Positions 23,140 through 52,100 of a stretch of DNA of 64,000 bases are shown in pieces. The stretch covers positions 92,413,795-92,477,794 of the forward strand of contig NC_134843.1 in assembly GCF_965363235.1 (NCBI RefSeq), read 5' to 3'. Each line of letters begins with the position of its first letter. The stretch's first letter is position 1. The translations under genes were made by a program, and so were the position numbers. The notes below the pieces were generated by a model, which searched no databases, was not told where the DNA came from, and saw only the letters and a program-made list of their open reading frames with translations. This DNA comes from Mytilus galloprovincialis (Eukaryota > Mollusca > Bivalvia > Mytilida > Mytilidae).

Positions 23140-23689
23140 CAACATGTTCAATGAGAGTGAAAACTGTCAACAGAAAAGATATGATGAGGTCAATGAAACT
23201 AAGGTCTTCAAAAACAGTAATGTGTCTATATTATATGACAAGCTCTAAATTGGTATATAAAACTCATGAATAAATTGAACAAAGAGACATCAAAAGATCT
23301 ACAGAACTGTTTTCAACAACAAAATCTTACAAGAACAGAGCACAAAGATTAAAAAACAATTTTTGACAAGTTTCTTTGTAATTTTGTGCAAATCCATCAA
23401 AAGTTTTACACTTGTATTTTCATCTATTTACTTCCTTTTAGTTTACCTTTCAGAAACTGTCTGAGCAACATGTATATATAAAAGTTTTTTACATGGAATC
23501 AGCTGATTGTTCGACTTAGAGTAAACAAAGGTAGATAACAATATTAAAACCAGACAAATGAATACATTGACAATTACTCTTGTTGACAGCCATTTTGCCA
23601 GTGTGTTTGGAAATTTAAAAACATTAGATTATTGACAAAGAAGAAAGACAATTTAAATTTTATTCTTTTTATTGATCACTTTTATTTAA

Positions 23690-23977
23690 GGTGGTACCTA
23701 ACACCTTCACTAAAATTAATCTGGCTTGGTCAATTTTCATAAAATTTTCACAAAATGTTTACTTTAATTTGACCCTTTTAAAAAAAATATAAAAATTTCA
23801 AAAAAAAAGAACCAATCACTTTCTTGGAAAAAATAGGTTGAATATATAGCAGTTTGACAAATACTATTATTTTGATCATTGAGAAGCTTTATATTTCTTT
23901 AACAAAAGTCAATACAATGTGATTAAAATGTTTAGCTGATTTTACAGAGTTATCTCCCTGTAGTGTTAGGTACCACC
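23690..23977. mobile_element. 288-bp miniature element, TTAA duplication
   Basis: The termini are GGTGGTACCTAACAC and its reverse complement, flanked by TTAA at 23686-23689 and 23978-23981. It is the same family as 15828-16095. It has no coding content. Confidence 0.8.
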
Positions 23978-24744
23978 TTAAAACAAACATACAACAGCAA
24001 ATATCACATATGACTCAAAAAGTGTTGTTTATGAGCTTTACATAGAAAGAGTAAAAAGTATCTTTAACAAGATCATTCCACAAAAATTTAAATAGCTTTT
24101 GTAGTACCATATAGTATAATTTACAAAGTTTGTATTTGCATGAGTGGCTATGAGCTCATTTGGTGTATAGTAAAAAAACATTTTACCGGAAACAATTGTT
24201 ATTCCTGATTTGTTTACACTTACAACTTGCTGACAGTAAGCTGTAATGGTTTAAGATAAAAAGAGCAAAAGAAATCACCAGAGGTAACATTACAAATGTA
24301 ATGTCACAGGACCTTATTCAACCATATATTTGGTACTTTATCAATCTTGTGTTAATTGTAGTTTATTTTATATAACACTAATCCTAAAGTTAACCATGAA
24401 GATGGACTAAAATATATCCTCTCCATTACAGTATCCCCATACAGCAGATAGTACCAATTTCTAATGGCCACAGCAGTTTTACTCAAACAGATGTATTGCA
24501 TTGGTGTTAATCACAGTTTAGTGTACCAACTATTACTTCTGGATCCCTGCTATTTTATTCTGTTATTGGAGAGAATCATATATTGAGTTATAGCAACATC
24601 TATTGTATGGAGATACAGTTCACGTCTGCTTGCATATGATTATTGTGATTATGGCACCAAATGAAATATTATGATTATGGCACCAAATGAAATTAACAAA
24701 AAGTTTCACACATTTCTGTTGATAGGATAAGATTTAAATGAGTA

Positions 24745-39861
<15,117 letters not shown>

Positions 39862-40121
39862 TTTTCAATTTTTAAAAACTGAAAACACGGGCGCAGACAT
39901 GTTGAAATTCAGCAGTGAATGATTTAAAAAATATATTAAAAACTCTTAGAATAAACCTTCTTTTGTTACAATTCAGATACTTTTGTTTTGTATCAAACTT
40001 ATTTTATATCAAAATAAGTTATTTATTGATAAAATGATCAAAGAGACATGTTTTGTAGAATTCCGAACTATAAACCCGTGTTTGTACCGTAATTGTTTTT
40101 GTAATCATGCCGGTGGTAAAA
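39862..40121. promoter_or_regulatory. Bidirectional promoter region, C5orf22 / PRMT5
   Basis: Only 260 bp separate the C5orf22 ATG (minus) and the PRMT5 ATG (plus). No convincing TATA box for either direction. Co-regulation is inferred from spacing. Confidence 0.6.
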
Positions 40122-43100
40122 ATGTCAACACGTGTGTCCTGTGGCAGAGACTTTCATTGCTGTCCAAACATTAATGATACGTTAGATCAGGCTTGCAAGT
40201 CTGGGTAAATTAAACTAAACCTAGTGTTACTTCATGCCACAATCTGTACTCCTGTTTTTTTCGAAGATTTTCAACATCCAAAATTCCAAGACCCCATCAG
40301 GCATCATGAGCATGAGAATCCAACCTTTCAGGAAAACGCTTATACATTTTGATGTATTTACTCTTTTTATATTGCAAATAAGTTATTATATCCGGAAAAC
40401 AACTGATAAATATAATACGTAAAATAGTTAAAGAAGACTAAAGCCTGTTTTGATTATACATGTATGTAAATCGATTAAATTTCTATTCTGGTAAATCAAT
40501 TGTTAATGGATCTCGATCAAGAGCCTCAGAACTAACGCACAATACTGCCAATCATTCCACATCAAATTTAAACATGAATGGATTTTCCCATGGTCGTTCA
40601 ATAAGGTCACCTGTGTTTACTGTTACGATATTTCCCGCCATATAAAAATCTCGTGCAGTGGACAAAATCGATCTTTAATATCTTTTATTATCATTCAATA
40701 TTGTGCGTGAAGTCAAGTTAAAGTTCAACCACGTGCACACGCTGTTGATCACTAATATGTGTATCATGGAATTGTCTTTTCACGGCAAATATTTTTTTTA
40801 GATTGCTGTCAAAAATATGACATGAAAGTTTCCAAGTTTACATGGATTGTGCGTAATTTAATATTACATGTATGCAATTAACGAAGTCCCAAGGTCCCGA
40901 ATTTAAATTTACCCGACATCCCGAAATTCAAACCCCTCCTACCCCCCCAATTTATCATAATGAAGAAACACGGAAATATTAAAATAAACTTATGCCCGGG
41001 AAGAATCAATATCTTCTTCTAGTGTTATTATTTGCGTTCTATTTTAGTTATACATCTCTAACTTTCGGACAAAATTTGTTTACAGTAAAAAGTGAATTCA
41101 CAACTATAAAGAATCATCAAGCTACTTGTATACAAGTATTGCTCACTGTGATTATTTTTATCTCGGAACTGACCCAACACAGACTGAATATTAAAGGGAA
41201 AATTCGCGATTTTTTACTTATGGTTTAAATATGTTCATTATGACAAAATATATATATTCACAAAGTTTTATCGCTATATGTCCAGTAATAAAGGAGAAAT
41301 TCAACAATTAATGAAATTTTTTTAACTACTTCCTGTAGGTCGTGACGTTTTCTCCTGGTTTTTGCATGCCGGGATTTAAAATACAATCAGTAAAAGTCTT
41401 GGTTTTTAATGATATTTAAACGTAATCGTAAGCGCGCCGATGACTTATGGTTTATCTAATAAACATCCGATAATAAGAAGATAAGACGCACAGACGTGCA
41501 ATTGTACACATTCATGAGATAAATTTTCTATGTTAAACGTATATATTCGAATTATTTTAGTAGACAACCAAAAAAGTTATAAATTTATTAATTAATGCAT
41601 TTTCGGACTGATATATGAGGTGAACAAATTAAAGTACAATAATCTGTAAAGACAATATGTTGGTGTACTCTTATTGACCTTTTACTATCTCTGCTTTGAC
41701 TAGATTTATACGATGTGTGTATTCACGGTTCTGTGGCAAATTGAATACTCTTAGATGGCTTGTTGAAAGGTAAATTGTTATTTGCACTTAGGTATTTAAC
41801 CACGCCTCTAGGGCACACCTTGCCAGATGTGACTGTCTATTCGGATCAGTGGATTATAAAACAAGGGAGCATTCAATATACACATCTATAATACCAGAGA
41901 CATATAATACAAGAGATTGGCAACTCGGCGAAATCCCGTAATATCACACGGCCACATTTATATGTCTCTGATAATACTAATTCAAGTTTCAAGTTTGTTA
42001 CAAATAAAAATAGATCGCCGTGGAATTATTTAATTATATTTGCTGTATCATTTATTTCAATTCAAATAAATTAATTTACTAAGTAATAAAATTTAAACAA
42101 TTTTCGGTTAAGACGGGAAACTTAATTCATGTGTCAGAATGAAATGATATACACCTCTTGTCCTTGATGTATGTCTCATTAAAAAGGGGGAATTAGAAAT
42201 AACTTTACCAAAGCATTTTGATTTTCTTTATTAGGCAAAAAATGTACGAGAACACTTACATTTAGACTTTTGAAAGCCATGTATTAATGTATATCTGAAA
42301 CTATCTGAAGATAAGTAGATAAATCTACCGAAGCGGAGTATAATATGTACGAACAAAGAAAAATACTTTTGTTTTTAAATCTTTGCACATTCATGATTAA
42401 TTATTGTTATCTATTACTCATTCAATTACTTAATTGGTACCTAAAATATGTCTACCGCTTGGCATTAAAACTCGGTGTAGTAGGAAGGGTTTTATTACAT
42501 ATACTAGATTATATTATTTGGATGAGGATTTGAGCTATCCTATAAAACACATTTATTAGTTAACTACATTCGAGCCCAAAGGATATTAACTTAAATGATT
42601 CAATTAACTTTACTCACATATTACTTAAAAGTTATATTTCTATCTTATGATTTTTGCGTGCTTGTTTTTATAGAACAGTTTATATATGGTCCAAAAATTT
42701 ATCATAAAATCATAAATAAAAATATCTTGTTCGGAGAATGATAGTACTATAACAGTGGTTCCAGTCAGTCAAAAGAGTCAGATTTTGACGAGTATGGTCA
42801 TATTGGGTACGCACTAGAGCCAGGGTATACCGAAGAAGAGCTCCATAAAATGGAAGCTGCAGAAAGTTCCCGAAATCATCACAATTGTTCCGACATTCAT
42901 GTAAAATATATGCAACTGGACGTAGCAACCATCGCTAGTTTTTAAAACACAGATTGGTGTTCGTGTACTAACTGCATACTTATGCCGTTATTAACGGAAT
43001 GTCTATGTTGCCACTAATTTACTCTCTTTGATCGTAATATTGAATTGGGTGAATGCATAAGTAACAGCATCGATTTCATAACAGTTTGTCTGAACCCGGT

Positions 43101-46100
43101 TGTTCTTGAAACTAACTATATAAGTTTTTTTTAAGTACAATCGTATTCATATTATACATGTTAAATGAATGAACAAATATTAAACCTATCTGTTTATTGT
43201 TTTCCGTCCATGTCTGCTCATCGCCAGAAATAAAGTTTGTCGCACGAAAAAATGGTGTTAATTCCAGAGTCAAAATTTAAAGAACTTATTTTCCATGTTT
43301 TCTGGTATTGTTCGAAAGAGAATTGACCTAACAGAAGAATTACTATCTTAGGCTGTCAGTAACACATGTAGAGTAGTGGGTCGTTGTTGGACATGCAAAT
43401 CTTATAAAGTGTATCATCTGTTAAATTTGCAGGTCACTGAAAGGGGTAGTTCCATACGGAAGTAGGTTTTGAGATTGATTTTTTTTTATATCCAGTGACA
43501 CATTTTACATGCGTATTCTTGAACGTTTGATACATCATTTACTCTCAAATTGCAAAAAACGAAAACTTCCTCTTGTATTTATAGTATTTGTTGAAATAGT
43601 CCTCGTCTCACAACGTATAATACTCTATCTATTTGACCAACGATGTTCAAAAACAAAAGACAGCGAATTTTATGTCATCTTTCCCTATTTTTGAATGTAA
43701 CTTATAAGGCTGTTCAACTGGCAAGAATACCGCCAGAGACATATATACATGTCTCTGATACCGCTAAAGCGAACAAGCAGTTTATTCTTTAAATTGCTAT
43801 CATATCACGGCAAGAAAGAAAATAAATCCCGAAATTGATTTGAAACTTTAATACTCAATAGTTTTCCTAGAAAATACTCACACCCCTTTGGGATTATTAG
43901 TGTACGTCCAGTTGCATATATTTTACATGAATGTCGGAACAATTGTGATGATGACGAATTTCTTCCTTTATTCGAGAACAATCTAATTGATACATAAAAC
44001 TGGGATTTTACTATGTTCATAACTTCGATGAACCAAAGCAAGATATATATCGACCTGTATTTAAATCAAACTGGTTCTCTTCTTCTTCTTCTTCTTCTTT
44101 TGGTATACAATATAGTCTGATACATGTATATATTTTAAATTGCACTATAGTTCCGTAACTTTCTATCCAGGCGTATAAGCCAACATCGACAAGTGCGTAC
44201 ATTTTTTAAATCAATATTTTTGGTATGTACCAGTCTGTCCTTTACTATAATTGACAAATTACATTTTCCCAAATTAACCCTCGGAAAAAATATGTATATA
44301 GATTTTTATTTCTTCAAATCTTTTTTTTTTTTTTTGTGGTATTTTTTATATTTTCATAAATAATATTCTTTACACCAGAAATGTTATTTATAAACAAGCG
44401 TACGAGTTAAATATTGGCATCATATCACTTTCGGACACACAAGACAGAGATGTGTATTATACACCTGATAGTTCAAAATGGAAAGTTATAAGTCTGCCGT
44501 GTACACTGATCAATACCTACAGAAGTGAAACGATGCATGAACTTGCAAGCCCGACAGGAAATCGCTTGAATACCCGGACGTGTCACCTGAGTCCTCACAC
44601 CCCTCACAATACCTTTGGGAGTAATACCTTTAGCCATGCTGGTGATCAGATGAGGAAAGATCCGAATTTATTTGAATAAAGTTTATTACTTTAAAGAATT
44701 ATGAACGAATTAGATTTTTGAAAACAATTTTCACGGAACACTTATTTATTATTTGAACTGTGACTCTTTAACTAATTCCAATATTAACAGTTTAAAAATA
44801 ACAGATATATAATAATGGTCATTTAAAAAAAAATAAGAACATTTTCCGTATCAAGTTTATTGTTAGTCAGATAAAACAATCGTACGATTGACAAGATATC
44901 GACACGCAATTACGACTACATCGGTTACTGTAGTTTTGGTCCTTTGTGTTTTATAGACATATCGTGATTATAATCGTAGAAGATGACAAGATGGCGGAGC
45001 GTAGAAAATTGATACTCAAATTTTAAAATCGATGTTGATCTCTTATCTAGCGGAATAAAACTTTAATATCTATAAATTTGAGCCTTTTTATACAGAATGG
45101 ACATAATATCAATTTTTGATTTTTTTGCGAAGTTTCCCTTTAAATACAAATGTAGTGTGATTAATATAGAAATATTTTGCATGTGACCTCGCCAAACAGC
45201 AATGTAAAACGTATGCACTTGAGATAGCATTCTGCTAATCAATGGATTTACATGGAAAATAAATCAGTAAAACAAAAATAACCTTCCAGAAATTGAATAA
45301 AAATATGTTTAAAAAATTTATGCAAAAGATACGAAAAAAAACAACAAACAAGGATCATAAAATAAAAATAATTTTGAGGATTAAAGAAAATAAATAGCAG
45401 TCATAATATAAAAACCATAATTAAAAAAATTAGGCTATTTTTATTAAAACAAAGTTTTCTCCAGTACTTCACCTGTAAAAATATTTTATGTCAAATACGA
45501 TGTATAAAAACTAATATAAGGCCAGGATTTTTTAATTTGTTGGTTTACGGATCCGCCGACCCGATTTTTCCGATTTTCAGAATAAAAATAAAATTGACTT
45601 TTCATGCTTTTTTATTCCCGCCGACCTTACAAATGCATTATCCCTGAAAAATAATTAAATAATTTTTTTTTATGAAATGAAATGCATTAATCACTAACAA
45701 AATTGATAACACTTTCTGTTGTGAAAAAATAAAACTTCCAGTTTACGTTTCTAAAAATAGACAAATCAATTATAACTGACCTTGAAATGTCGTTTGCGCA
45801 AATAATATTGCGGAACGAAACTTGTGTTTAAAACCAATTACACAATAAGTTCGTTTCCCTTATTTGTCATCAGTCCGTAAGATGCATCATCTCATAGATA
45901 TTAGACTTGTCCAAATGTGGACAGGGTAAAGGCATCAAGTTGAAGTACTGAATATTAACAAATCATTTTGAATTTTGTTGTTTCATAGATAATAAAAAAA
46001 TTATCGTCCATTTGGATAAAAAACGGGAATGCGAGACAACAGATTAACCCGATAATCTCGTTTTCCAGTGGACGAGTCTATTAGGTTTTTAACACGTGTG

Positions 46101-49100
46101 TTGAAACTTATTTTCGTACGACGTTTTTACATTTTTTTCTTTATCAGTTTTCGTGCTTGAAGATCATTATTCACCAAGTTTTCTGGAATTGATAAAGAGC
46201 TACGCGATATTATTTTTCTTGTTTCTGAAATGACGATTTAATTTCGTCTTTGTCCGTGCACCCCCCTTTTTTTACTGTAAATTATTAGACAATGTCATGC
46301 GATGTTTATAACAGTTGAGCAATAATATTTCATCGAACTAAAATTTAAGAAATGATGATAACATAGCATAACAAACATATTGTTAGAAAGGTGAAATATA
46401 TATTGATTTTGCATATTTTTCTGTCTTCAAAGATGATTTTTTTTCTTTTTTTTTCCCGACCGACCGACCCGACTTTTTCATGGGGAAAATCCGTAAACCA
46501 TCAAATTAAAAAACCGTGGCCTAATCAATAGAGTGACTGGCAGGTTAAAATTACAGGTAGACTGATTCTGAAATCAGTGAACCGTAATAGTAGCACGATA
46601 ATAGCACGTAATAGTTGTGCGCGAACGTGTAGGTTGCGAAAGTGAAAGGGGGCGAACGTGAATGGGTGCGAAAGTGAAAGGGGGCGAACGAAAATGGGTG
46701 CGAACGGCCCCGGATTTGTAAAAAATCAGCCACATGAAGACTATGTCCATAATTTCTTCATTCATGATTAGTCTAAGATTACTCTGATGTCCAGCAGCTG
46801 TTTTGCCAGACAGGCTGATGCCATGGGAAGTCAGAGCTCGTCCTATATCTAAAAGTTGATATTTGCCCATCCAAGATTGAAAGTGTCGCTTTTTGAGCCA
46901 GCTGACAGCCTTGTATCCTTGTATCTCACAGGCACTTGTCTAAGAAAAAAATTCCTATATATCTTGATATAATACAAGGTTCTTAACTTGCATTCTAGAA
47001 AAATGTCAGCCGGTGGCGAAATTCCATTACATGCCAATTTCTCTGCTGTCAATCCCACTAAAATTTGTTACATAATGTATGTCGTAAATCTAAATTGATT
47101 TTTGTACACAATGGTGTATAACACGCCTCTTTTGTTTGTCAGAATTATCTGTAGCAGGCCTACCGAAGTATGCCAATTGTAATAATTTCGAAATAACATA
47201 GATAATTTACATTTTCCATTTTAGATTTGATTTTGTATGTTTTCCCATTGTCAACCCTCGTTACAAGAGAGAATTCATCCATGGACCTGCCAAGGAGAGA
47301 CCAGGAGCCATTACTAGATCTGACATGCTTCTCACAGGACAAGGTTTGTTTTAGTTCTTATTAGCAGGTATTATTAATATTCTATATCAATGTTCATAAG
47401 GTCACGTCTTTGAAATGTTTAATACAGTACTGTATTATGTGATTTGCTAATTGTTGAAGAAAGTACAGTGACCTACAATGTATACTTTCTTTTACCTACT
47501 TTGGTCTTTGTTGGATGGTTGTTTTGCTAGCAATAGTAATACTGCTTTTTATTTATTTTTTAAATCTTATCAAACACAGAAAAGGGGAGATAATTGAATT
47601 AACTTTCTATTTTATAGACTGGAATTCATTGGTTGTTGGAAAGATATCGCCATGGCTACAACCAGATTCTCGAGTTGACGTGATTAGAAAGAACTCAGAG
47701 GCTGTAAGTTTATACACTTATTGGTTTCAATAGAAATAAAGTATTATGGTATGTATTTGTTACCTGAATTATCATAAAAAGTTAAATGAGAAATTTTGAC
47801 TTCCATTTACAGAATCAATGTATGGTATTCACATATATGATCTTGGATGGATGCTGTATCTACTAAGAAACAAAATTGGTGGCTATATATCAGCATGATA
47901 TTAAATACAAACAAATATGATTTAATATCTTTTTAAACTTTAAATTAGTAGAGTCTTATAATATTAATCAGACTTGATATTTACAATAATATACCCTCCA
48001 CTATTTTCAGGCTTTAAGACAGGAGTTAACTTTTGCTAGTCACTTAGCTATACCGTCTGTACTGATACCACTGAAGAATGGAAATATTACAAATCTAGCC
48101 AGAATTCTGAATGAACATCTTGTTAACAGCTATGCTAATCAGGTCAGTAATGTTATCTATCAGTGTGTTATCATGTGATGTGGTTGTCAGAATAAATTTT
48201 GAATGCATCTGACATAACTACTGGATAAAATATGTTATCCTGATTCAGAGTAATTTCTCGCAATTTGATTGGCTGATATTGTCCTAATAAATTTAAGTGC
48301 AATTTTTTATCGCGTCATTTGGAATTATCTCCCTTATTTATGACGTCAATTGAAATTATCTCCCTTATTTATTATGTCAATTAAAATTTGAGTTGCTTTA
48401 AAGTGCTAATTTTTTTAAAGTTTCAGATTAAATATCTATAATATATTTGATTGCTATATTGTCCTAAAATTGAATTTGAATATAATAATATGCAAAATAA
48501 CAAAATCAGGATAAATTCGTTACTGTGTTCAATTGTCCTAATACAGAATTTAATCGGGTCAATAAAATTCATATTTGATTTGGCTTCGCCTCACCCGATA
48601 TGAATTTTATTGACCTGATAAATTCTCGTATTAGGACAATTGCACACTGTGTAACTAATAGTATCCTTAGAACTTTATATTTTGATATTATACCTAGTCT
48701 TTTTTAGATTAAATTTTAATGTTAAAGGCTAAGGAATATAATTTAATGAATGAACATTTTATTAAGAAATGAGAATATAGAAATTTACTTTGATTATTAC
48801 ACGTTCAACTTTAATAAGTTTTACTCTGAGATGTTTCAGTTTATGCCAAAAGTAGATATTTAGATTCTACTCAAATCAGAATGGATTATATTATAAAGTG
48901 TATATTTATTTTAGTCATACAAACTTCTTGTTTTAATTTCAGCAATACTGGATCCATGTCCCAACAATGTCTCCAAGGGACCAAATTGATCCATTGATTG
49001 AGGGTCAGACAGAGGAGATAGAAAACCCAGAAGACACATGGACATGGTAACTTTATTCTTATATTTTTTTGTATTTAATTCAAATAGATGAATGCTGACT

Positions 49101-52100
49101 TGTAAAAAAATCTAAAGGATATTTCAAACTATTAACAGCTTTAGCTATTGTTAATTTCATTTAACTTAATATCTACTCTACCTAATGCATGTAAGAAAGA
49201 GGTTTCAGAAACAAAACATATTATAGTTCTCTAAGAGAATAATATATAGCATATACAGCAAAATCACATGATATAATATGTAAATGTATAACATAATGAA
49301 GAAATCACATGACTTAAAATGGTGTTCACAAATAATAATTTAACTACATGTATTAAAGTCATATAATTCTTTTTGAAGTTGTTAAAAAGTATATAATTAA
49401 CTTAGCTCTTTCTTGTCACAGAAATTCTTTGATACTCTAAATTCAAGTTGTAAAAAAAATTTGATTTTAGGTGGCACAAATTCAGGACTCTTTGTGATTC
49501 TCACAAGAGAGTTAGTGTTTGTTTAGAACTTACACCAGATATGCCGTCTGTAGAAGTCCAGAAAAGATGGTTAGCAGAGCCAGTAAAATCATGCTCTATC
49601 TCTACCAGTCTGTTCCTTACCAATAAGAGAGGCTATCCAGTGTTGACCAGAGCTCATCAGATATTCATTCTTATGTTATTCAAGGTAAAATTAAAATTGT
49701 CGCCATATTTTTAGCTCACCTGGCCCGAAGGGCCAAGTGAGCTTTTCCCATCACTTGTCGTCCGTCGTCGTCGTCTTCCGTCGTAGTTAACTTTTACAAA
49801 AATCTTCTCCTCTGAAACTACTGGGCCAAATTAAACCAAACTTGGCCACAATCATCATTGGGGTATCTAGTTTAAAAAATGTGTGGAGTGACCCAGCCAA
49901 CCATCCAAGATGGCTGCCATGGCTAAAAATAGAACATAGGGGTAAAATGCAGTTTTTGGCTTATAACTCAAAAACCAAAGCATTTAGAGGAAATCTGACA
50001 TGGGGTAAAAATGTTAATCAGGTCAAGATCTATCTGCCCTGAAATTTTCAGATGAATCGGTCAACCCGTTGTTGGGTTGCTGCCCCTGAATTGGTAATTT
50101 TGAGGAAATTTTGCTGTTTTTGGTTATTATCTTGAATATTATTATAGATAGAGATAAACTGTAAACAGCAATAATGTTCGGCAAAGTTAGATTTAAAAAT
50201 AAGTCAACATGACCGAAATGGTCAGTTGACCCCTTTAGGAGTTATTGCCCTTTATAGTCAATTTTTAACCATTTTTCATAAATCTAAGTAATCTTTTACA
50301 AAAATCTTCTCCTCTGAAACTACTGGGCCAAATTAATCCAAACTTGGCCACAATCATCTTTTGGGTATCTAGTTTAAAAAATGTGTGGCGTGACCGGGTC
50401 AACCAACCAAGATGGCCGCCACGGCTAAAAATAGAACATAGGGGTAAAATGCAGTTTTTGGCTTATAACTCAAAAACCAAAGCATTTAGAGGAAATCTGA
50501 TGTGGGGTAAAAATGTTTATCAGGTCAAGATCTATCTGTCCTGAAATTTTCAGATGAATTGGTCAACCTGTTGTTGGGTTGCTGCCCCTGAATTGGTAAT
50601 TTTGAGGAAATTTTGCCATTTTTAGCTCACCTGGCCCGAAGGGCCAAGTGAGCTTTTCCCATCACTTTGCGTCCGGCGTCCGTCGGCGTCCGTCGTCGTT
50701 AACTTTTACAAAAATCTTCTCCTCTGAAACTACTGGGCCAAATCTAACCAAACTTGACCAAAATTATCATTGGGGTATCTAGTTTAAAAAATGTGTGGCG
50801 TGACCCGGTAAACCAACCAAGATGGCCGCCACAGCTAAAAATAGAACATAGGGGTAAAATGCAGTTTTTGGCTTATAACTCAAAAACCAAAGCATTTAGA
50901 GCAAATCTTACATGGGGTAAAAATGTTAATCAGGTCAAGATCTATCTGCCCTGAAATTTTCAGATGAATCGGTCAATCGGTTGTTGGGTTGCTGCCCCTG
51001 AATTGGTAATTTTGAGGAAATTTTGCTGTTTTTGGTTATTATCTTGAATATTATTATAGATAGAGATAAACTGTAAACAGCAATAATGTTCAGCAAATTT
51101 CGATTTACAAATAAGTCAACATGATCGAAATGGTCAATTGACCCCTCAAGGAGTTGTTGCCCTTTATAGTAAATTTTTAACCATTTTTCATAAATCTAAG
51201 TAATCTTTTACAAAAATCTTCTCCTCTGAAACTAATGGGCCAAATTAATCCAAAGTTGGCCACAATCATCTTTGGGGTATCTAGTTTAAAAAATGTGCGG
51301 CATGACCTGGTCAACCAACCAAGATGGCCGCCATGGCTAAAAATAGAACATAGGGGTAAAATGCAGTTTTTGGCTTATAACTCATAAAAATAAAACATTT
51401 AGAGGAAATCTGACATGGGGTAAAAATGTTTATCAGGTCAAGATCTATCTGCCCTGAAATTGTCAGATGAATCGGTCAGTCTGTTGTTGGGTTGCTGCCC
51501 CTGAATTGGTAATTTTGAGGAAATTTTGCTGTTTTTGGTTATTATCTTGAATATTATTATAGATAGAGATAAACTGTAAACAGCAATAATGTTCATCAAA
51601 GTAAGATTAACAAATAAGTCAACATGACAGAAATGGTCAGTTGACCCCTTTAGGAGTTATTGCCCTTTATAGTAAAATTTTTAACCATTTTTCGTAAATC
51701 TTAGTTATCTTTTACAAAAATTTTCTCCTCTGAAACTACTGGGCCAAATTAATTCAAACTTGGCCACAATCATCTTTGAGGTACCTTGTTTGAAAAATAT
51801 GTCCGATGACCCGGCCATCCAACCAAGATGGCAACCACGGCTAAAAATAGAACAGGGGTAAAATGTTGTTTTTTGCTTATAACTCTGAAACAAATCATTT
51901 AGAGGAAATCTGACAAGGAGTTAAATTGTTAATGAAGTCAATATATATCTGCCCTGAAATATTCAAATGAATTGGACAACCGGTTGTTGGGTTGCTGCCC
52001 TCCAATTGGTAATTTTTAAAGAAATTTTTCTGTTTTTGGTTTTATCTTGAATACTATTATAGATAGAGATAAACTGTAAACAGCGATAATGTTCATCAAA

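Larger units (their letters stand above)
22258..24744. other. PYCR-C5orf22 intergenic region (tail to tail)
   Basis: This region contains the PYCR 3' UTR with AATAAA at 22482, a mussel dispersed repeat (22725-22890), a strong hairpin (22943-23139) and a TTAA-flanked miniature element (23690-23977). The rest (23140-23680 and 23985-24744) is AT-rich with no gene that I can see; the lower-strand C5orf22 3' UTR must fall near 24500-24744. Confidence 0.6.
40205..47224. other. PRMT5 intron 1 (7 kb)
   Basis: This is by far the longest PRMT5 intron. It contains a 1002-bp PIF-like element (45520-46521), a (TTC)n microsatellite near 44075-44100, small hairpins with AGAGACATATA arms (41893-41971 and 43733-43765), and a set of exon-like open frames that I cannot identify (42745-42945, 43497-43694, 43884-43979 minus, 44380-44679, and 46700-47060 minus), listed separately where useful. 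The rest is AT-rich and shows nothing else. Confidence 0.55.

Noticed and set aside
40992-41228. 78-codon frame with a signal-peptide-like start
   Set aside because: The hydrophobic start is plausible, but the rest shows no family features and lies in PRMT5 intron 1 without other support.
42345-42533. 62-codon hydrophobic plus-strand frame
   Set aside because: Leucine/isoleucine/tyrosine-rich frames are expected by chance in AT-rich DNA; no splice support.
44990-45030. AAGATGGCGGAGCG start-like context as PRMT5 exon 1
   Set aside because: The frame stops after 11 codons; the real exon 1 with the GRDFHC motif is at 40122-40204.
49842-50954. Three similar 66-codon plus-strand frames
   Set aside because: They fall at the same place in each unit of a tandem repeat and decay in other units; kept as a repeat property, not called as genes.
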